NCBI GenBank assembly: GCA_002471015.1
Contig: DKPB01000085.1
Span: 1-64,000, forward strand
Length of the DNA: 64,000 nt
From: Stenotrophomonas sp. UBA7346
Lineage (GTDB): Bacteria > Pseudomonadota > Gammaproteobacteria > Xanthomonadales > Xanthomonadaceae
Direction of reading: 5' to 3'
Shown: positions 60,493 through 64,000 of the stretch, piece after piece
Position numbering within the stretch: position 1 is the stretch's first letter
Layout: every line of letters starts with the position of its first letter
The notes under the pieces: model-generated
Seen by the model: only the letters and a program-made list of their open reading frames with translations
The model's database searches: none
What the model was told of the DNA's origin: nothing
Position numbers and translations under genes: made by a program

Positions 60493-62553
60493 ATGTACCT
60501 CTCTTCCCGTATGCCGGGTGTTCCGGCATGCCTGCCTGTCTGCGTCTGCCTGGCGCTGTTTGCTCCGCTTGCGGTTGCCGCCGAATCCGGTGATGCCAAA
60601 ACCCTGGATACCCTGGTGGTGACCGCAGCTGCGCCTTCATCGCCGCTGCAATGGGTGACCGACCCGCGGCTGCCCCGGCAACCGGTGCCGGCCAGTGATG
60701 GCGCCGACTACCTCAAGACCGTGCCGGGCTTTGCCGCCATCCGCAACGGCGGCACCAATGGCGATCCGGTGCTGCGCGGCATGGGCGGCTCGCGCCTGAA
60801 CATCCTCAGCAACGATGGCACGCTGATCGGCGCCTGCCCGTCGCGGATGGACAATCCGCTGTCCTATATAGCCCCGGAGACCTTTGATCGCCTGACGGTG
60901 ATCAAGGGCCCGCAAAGCGTGCGCTGGGGCGCGGGTGCCTCGGCCGGCACCGTGCGTTTCGAGCGCGACACCCCGCGTTTCGATGCGCCGGGCATGCGGC
61001 TCAACGCCAATGCATTGGCCGGCTCCAACAACCGCAACGACCAGGTGCTGGACGCCAGCTTCGGCAGCCGGCCCGGCTATGTCCGGGTCAATGGCAACCG
61101 CTCGGAAGCCGATGACTACAAGGACGGCAATGGTGACGTCGTGCCCTCGCGCTGGCGCAAGTGGAATGCCGATGCCGCCATTGGTTGGACGCCCGATGCC
61201 GATACCGTGCTGGAACTCAGTGCCGGCACCGGCGACGCGATCGCCCGTTACGCCGGCCGTGGCATGGACGGTGCCGCGTTCAAGCGCGACAGCTATGGGC
61301 TGCGTTTTGAACGCGGCAACCTGCCCGGTGCATGGGACAAGCTGCAGGCCAATCTGTACTACAACAACGCCGATCACCTGATGGACAACTACACGCTGCG
61401 CACGCCCAACCCGGCCAGCAGCATGCCGATGCCGATGGCCTCGAACGTGGAACGTCGTACCACCGGCGGCCGCGTCAGCAGCGAGTGGCGCTGGCAGGAC
61501 GTGGCCATCGTCGCTGGCGTGGATGCGCAGGACAGCCGCCATCGCAGCCGCAATGGCATGGGCCGCAACACCTGGCAGCAATCGCCGTGGAAGCGCGATG
61601 CCGACTTCAGCAACCTGGGCGTATTCACTGAGCTGACCCTGGGCGAAGGAACCGCACAGCGCTGGATCAGTGGCCTGCGCCTGGACCGCGCGCAGGTGAA
61701 GGACCGGCGTGCGACCGCCGGCATGATGAACATGCCCAACCCGACCGCTGGGCAGCAGCGGCAGCAGGATCTGGGCAGCGGTTTCCTGCGTTATGAGCGC
61801 GACCACGGGCAGGCCTGGACCTGGTACGCCGGTATCGGCCACAGCGAGCGCATGCCGGATTACTGGGAGCTGTTCTCGGCCAATGCAGGGCCGGCCGGCA
61901 GCATCAATGCGTTCTCCGCGGTGAAGCCGGAGCAGACCACGCAGCTGGATCTGGGCCTGCAGTTCCGCAGCCAGCAAGTGGATGTCTGGGTCTCGGCCTA
62001 CGCGGGGCGGCTGCAGGACTACATCCTGTTCCGCTATCGCGGTGGCGGCATGATGGGCAGCACCACCCAGGCCGACAATGTGGATGCGCGTATTGCCGGT
62101 GCCGAGGCGGGGGTGGAGTGGCGCCTGGCGCCAGCCTGGAAGCTGGGTGGCACCCTGGCCTATGCCTGGGGCGAGAATCGCAGTGAGGGCAGGGCACTGC
62201 CACAGATTCCGCCGCTGGAAGCCCGCCTCAGTGCCAGCTACGAGCATCAGCGCTGGTCGGCGGGTGCGCTGTTGCGCGCGGCCACCCACCAGCACCGGGT
62301 AGCCGAGGATGAAGGCAATGTGGTTGCGCGTGACCTGGGAGCCACCGCAGGCTTCGCCACCTTGTCGCTGAACGCGGCCTACCGCGTCAATGATGCGCTG
62401 CGCGCCAGCGTGGGTGTGGACAACGTGTTCGACCGCGCCTATGCGGAGCATCTGAACCTGGCCGGCAGTACCGATTTCGGGTTTCCGGCCGACCCGGTAC
62501 GGATCAACGAGCCGGGGCGCAATGTCTGGCTGAAGCTGGATTACCGGTACTGA
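60493..62553 (+). CDS. TonB-dependent copper receptor (OprC/NosA-like)
   Basis: The product is 686 residues. A signal peptide (ends near VAAES) is followed by a TonB box (TLDTLVVTA). The copper-receptor signature C115-P-S-R-M-D-N-P122 is present in the plug domain. Met-rich segments (PMPMASN, MMNMPNPTAG, GGGMMG) fit copper binding. The barrel ends in L-D-Y-R-Y. It starts at the ATG at 60493 with GGAG upstream. A hairpin of TGCCGCCGC/GCGGCGGCA (62563-62596) follows the stop. It imports copper or copper complexes across the outer membrane, together with TonB. Confidence 0.93.
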   Translation: MYLSSRMPGVPACLPVCVCLALFAPLAVAAESGDAKTLDTLVVTAAAPSSPLQWVTDPRLPRQPVPASDGADYLKTVPGFAAIRNGGTNGDPVLRGMGGSRLNILSNDGTLIGACPSRMDNPLSYIAPETFDRLTVIKGPQSVRWGAGASAGTVRFERDTPRFDAPGMRLNANALAGSNNRNDQVLDASFGSRPGYVRVNGNRSEADDYKDGNGDVVPSRWRKWNADAAIGWTPDADTVLELSAGTGDAIARYAGRGMDGAAFKRDSYGLRFERGNLPGAWDKLQANLYYNNADHLMDNYTLRTPNPASSMPMPMASNVERRTTGGRVSSEWRWQDVAIVAGVDAQDSRHRSRNGMGRNTWQQSPWKRDADFSNLGVFTELTLGEGTAQRWISGLRLDRAQVKDRRATAGMMNMPNPTAGQQRQQDLGSGFLRYERDHGQAWTWYAGIGHSERMPDYWELFSANAGPAGSINAFSAVKPEQTTQLDLGLQFRSQQVDVWVSAYAGRLQDYILFRYRGGGMMGSTTQADNVDARIAGAEAGVEWRLAPAWKLGGTLAYAWGENRSEGRALPQIPPLEARLSASYEHQRWSAGALLRAATHQHRVAEDEGNVVARDLGATAGFATLSLNAAYRVNDALRASVGVDNVFDRAYAEHLNLAGSTDFGFPADPVRINEPGRNVWLKLDYRY

Positions 62554-62636
62554 CGTCGCGTTTGCCGCCGCTGCCTGCGCACAGGTGGCGGCGGCATGGC
62601 ATGCTGGGGGCCTTTTATAGAACAGCAAGGAGCGGT

Positions 62637-63068
62637 ATGAGTCTGCGCGCAGTCGCCTACGTGAGCACCGCGGTGGCCGGCCTGGGTACCACCGACCTTG
62701 ATCACCTGCTGGTTGATGCGCGTGCGCACAACCAGTTGGCAGGCGTCACGGGTGTGCTGCTGTTTGATGGGCAGCAGTTCTTCCAGTACTTCGAAGGCCC
62801 GGAAGAAGGCGTGGCACGCGCCTACGAGCGCATCCGCAATTCGCATATGCATGTTGATCTGCGCGAACTGTACAGCGCACCGGTGGATAATCTGCACTTC
62901 AGTCAGTGGCATATGGGCTGCACCCACACCGAGGGCAGCGTGCTGCAGCAGTTGAGTACCCAGCAATGGCAGCGTGAGGCCGAGTTCCTGCAGGACGATA
63001 TTGCCCAGTCCGGTGCATCACCGGCACTGCGTGAGCTGCTGGCATTCTGGACGCAGCAAAACCCTTAG
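62637..63068 (+). CDS. BLUF-domain blue-light photoreceptor
   Basis: The product is 143 residues: one BLUF (sensor of blue light using FAD) domain of about 95 residues plus a ~48-residue helical tail, with no output domain. The photochemical residues are all present with the spacing of AppA: Y8, N32, Q50, W91 and M93. The ATG at 62637 has AAGGAG upstream. The stop codon TAG (63066-63068) is formed by the first three bases of the first GTAG-type repeat unit. It follows the copper receptor by 83 bp on the same strand. Partner unknown. Confidence 0.92.
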   Translation: MSLRAVAYVSTAVAGLGTTDLDHLLVDARAHNQLAGVTGVLLFDGQQFFQYFEGPEEGVARAYERIRNSHMHVDLRELYSAPVDNLHFSQWHMGCTHTEGSVLQQLSTQQWQREAEFLQDDIAQSGASPALRELLAFWTQQNP

Positions 63069-63540
63069 TGCCGAGCCATGTTCGGCAGGGGCATTACCCG
63101 TAGCGTGTCCGTCCAAAATCGCTCGCGGCCAGCATTCCGCGTCGACAGCACCCCTCCCCAACCCTCCCCTTCGCTGCGCGAAAGGGAGGGGGCAGAAGCG
63201 TAGTGCCGAGCCATGCTCGGCAGAGGCATTACCCGTAACCTGTCCGTTCAAGATCGGCCAGCGCCCCGAATTGCGCGCCGACACCCCCCCTCCCCAACCC
63301 TCCCCTTCGCTGTGCGAAAGGGAGGGGACAGCAGCGTAGTGCCGAGCCATGCTCGGCAGAGGCCTTACCCGTAGCGTGTCCGTCCAAGATCGGCCAGCGC
63401 CCCGAAATCCGCGTCGACAGCACCCCTCCCCAACCCTACCCTTCGCTGCGCGAAAGGGAGGGGGCAGCAGCGTAGTGCCGAGCCATGCTCGGCAAGAGCT
63501 TTCCTGGGCAAGCTCCAGCCGAGCATGGCTCGGCTCTACA
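63066..63540. repeat. Tandem composite repeat, 136-bp period, plus terminal GTAG pair
   Basis: Three units start at 63066, 63201 and 63337 (periods 135 and 136 bp). Each has a GTAG-type palindrome (TAGTGCCGAGCCATGCTCGG), a ~60 bp linker and a CCCTCCCCTTCGCTGCGCGA hairpin. A fourth palindrome at 63473 pairs with an inverted copy ending in GGCTCTAC at 63540. The unit repeats the design seen at 33121-33256. No gene is visible in this 490-bp gap. Confidence 0.88.
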
Positions 63541-63555
63541 GAGCGAATCGAGGGC

Positions 63556-64000
63556 TCAGATCTCCTCGTGCAGGCCGCACTCGCGCTTCAGGCCGAAGAA
63601 GCGGGTGTCTTCCTCGCGCATGCCCGGCTCCCAGCGGCGGGTGGTGTGGAAATCACCGATCGACACATAGCCCTGCTCCCACAGCGGGTGGTAGGGCAGC
63701 TGGTGTTCCTGCAGGTACTTCCACACGTCGCGGTCGCTCCAATCGGCGATCGGGTTGACCTTGTAGCGCTCGCCACGGCGCTGCAGCACCGGCGTGTTGG
63801 CGCGGCTGGCCGACTGGCTGCGGCGCAGGCCGGTGAACCAGGTGCCAACCTGCAGCTCGTCCAGGGCGCGCTTCATCGGTTCGACCTTGCGCAGATTGTT
63901 GTACTGCTCGATGCCAACCACGCCCTGTTCCCACAGGCGGCCATGGCGCGCTTCCATCCAGGCGCGGCTGACCTGTGGGCGGTAGACCTTGAGGTTGAGC
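63556..64000 (-). CDS. cysH: Phosphoadenylyl-sulfate reductase CysH (3' part)
   Basis: The gene runs off the right edge; 147 C-terminal residues are in the window. It reduces PAPS to sulfite using thioredoxin. The C-terminal signature K-R-E-C-G-L-H carries the catalytic cysteine, and R-R-S-Q-S-A-S-R-A, N-P-I-A-D-W-S-D and Y-H-P-L-W-E-Q-G-Y-x-S-I-G are typical of the family. The frame remains open to 64000 (L-N-L-K-V-Y-R-P-Q-V). The APS-type iron-sulfur cysteine pairs are not seen in this part, which fits PAPS specificity. The other cys genes (cysK, cysG, cysB) lie 5-8 kb to the left. Confidence 0.95.
   Translation of the reverse strand, partial: LNLKVYRPQVSRAWMEARHGRLWEQGVVGIEQYNNLRKVEPMKRALDELQVGTWFTGLRRSQSASRANTPVLQRRGERYKVNPIADWSDRDVWKYLQEHQLPYHPLWEQGYVSIGDFHTTRRWEPGMREEDTRFFGLKRECGLHEEI

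Overview
The window is high-GC gammaproteobacterial chromosome and looks like Xanthomonadaceae, most probably Stenotrophomonas. Three things point there. First, dozens of GTAG-type palindromes of the form GTAGTGCCGAGCCATGCTCGGCA lie between genes, as described for S. maltophilia. Second, the gene content and order fit: ridA/recG, rpmE2/gltA, mrcA divergent from pilMNOPQ, and cysB divergent from cysGK. Third, the periplasmic S1/P1 nuclease, the BlaI/M56 pair and the TonB-dependent copper receptor are usual for the group. I see no rRNA, tRNA, prophage, insertion sequence or CRISPR array.

Layout. 1-2002: a repeat-rich segment with a nitrobindin-like gene and ridA. 2002-8077: an AraC-type regulator divergent from a right-handed beta-helix lipoprotein, a diheme cytochrome c lipoprotein and a TonB-dependent receptor; the pairing is known from family databases but has no assigned function. 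8320-13334: recG, a nucleoside hydrolase, type B L31 and citrate synthase. 13407-13866: a DnaA-box repeat followed by a tandem palindrome array. 13890-22178: a conserved hypothetical, PBP1A, and the pilMNOPQ type IV pilus operon. 22278-29236: a six-gene MoxR/Bat operon. 29293-33052: a dicarboxylate/amino acid symporter and transketolase, separated by a G-rich minisatellite. 33313-37907: an acetyl-CoA hydrolase/transferase divergent from a BlaI / M56-TonB / lipoprotein operon, with two operator-like palindromes between them. 37945-39681: S1/P1 nuclease and OmpW. 39932-52675: gap, pgk, pyk and fba, interrupted by pirin/HxlR, DUF2339/DUF3999 and a GNAT gene. 52897-54978: an M1-like peptidase and a macrodomain protein. 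55149-58742: cysK, cysG and divergent cysB. 58748-63068: a hydrolase, a Cys-rich small protein, a DUF2946 protein, a copper receptor and a BLUF photoreceptor. 63556-64000: the 3' part of cysH.

How the genes work together. Central carbon metabolism is represented by transketolase, glyceraldehyde-3-phosphate dehydrogenase, phosphoglycerate kinase, pyruvate kinase, class I aldolase and citrate synthase. Assimilatory sulfur metabolism is represented by cysK, cysG, cysB and cysH. Envelope functions are strongly represented: PBP1A, PilM-Q, Bat, OmpW, two TonB receptors and many lipoproteins.

The most unusual non-coding signal is a rigid ~100 bp repeat with five near-complete copies. It holds a TATCCACA-like box, an exact DnaA box (TGTGGATAA) 37 bp further on, and a TTTTGTCCA box 55 bp after that. 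The spacings are identical in every complete copy. The best protein-level candidate for an undescribed system is the beta-helix / diheme cytochrome / TonB receptor locus.
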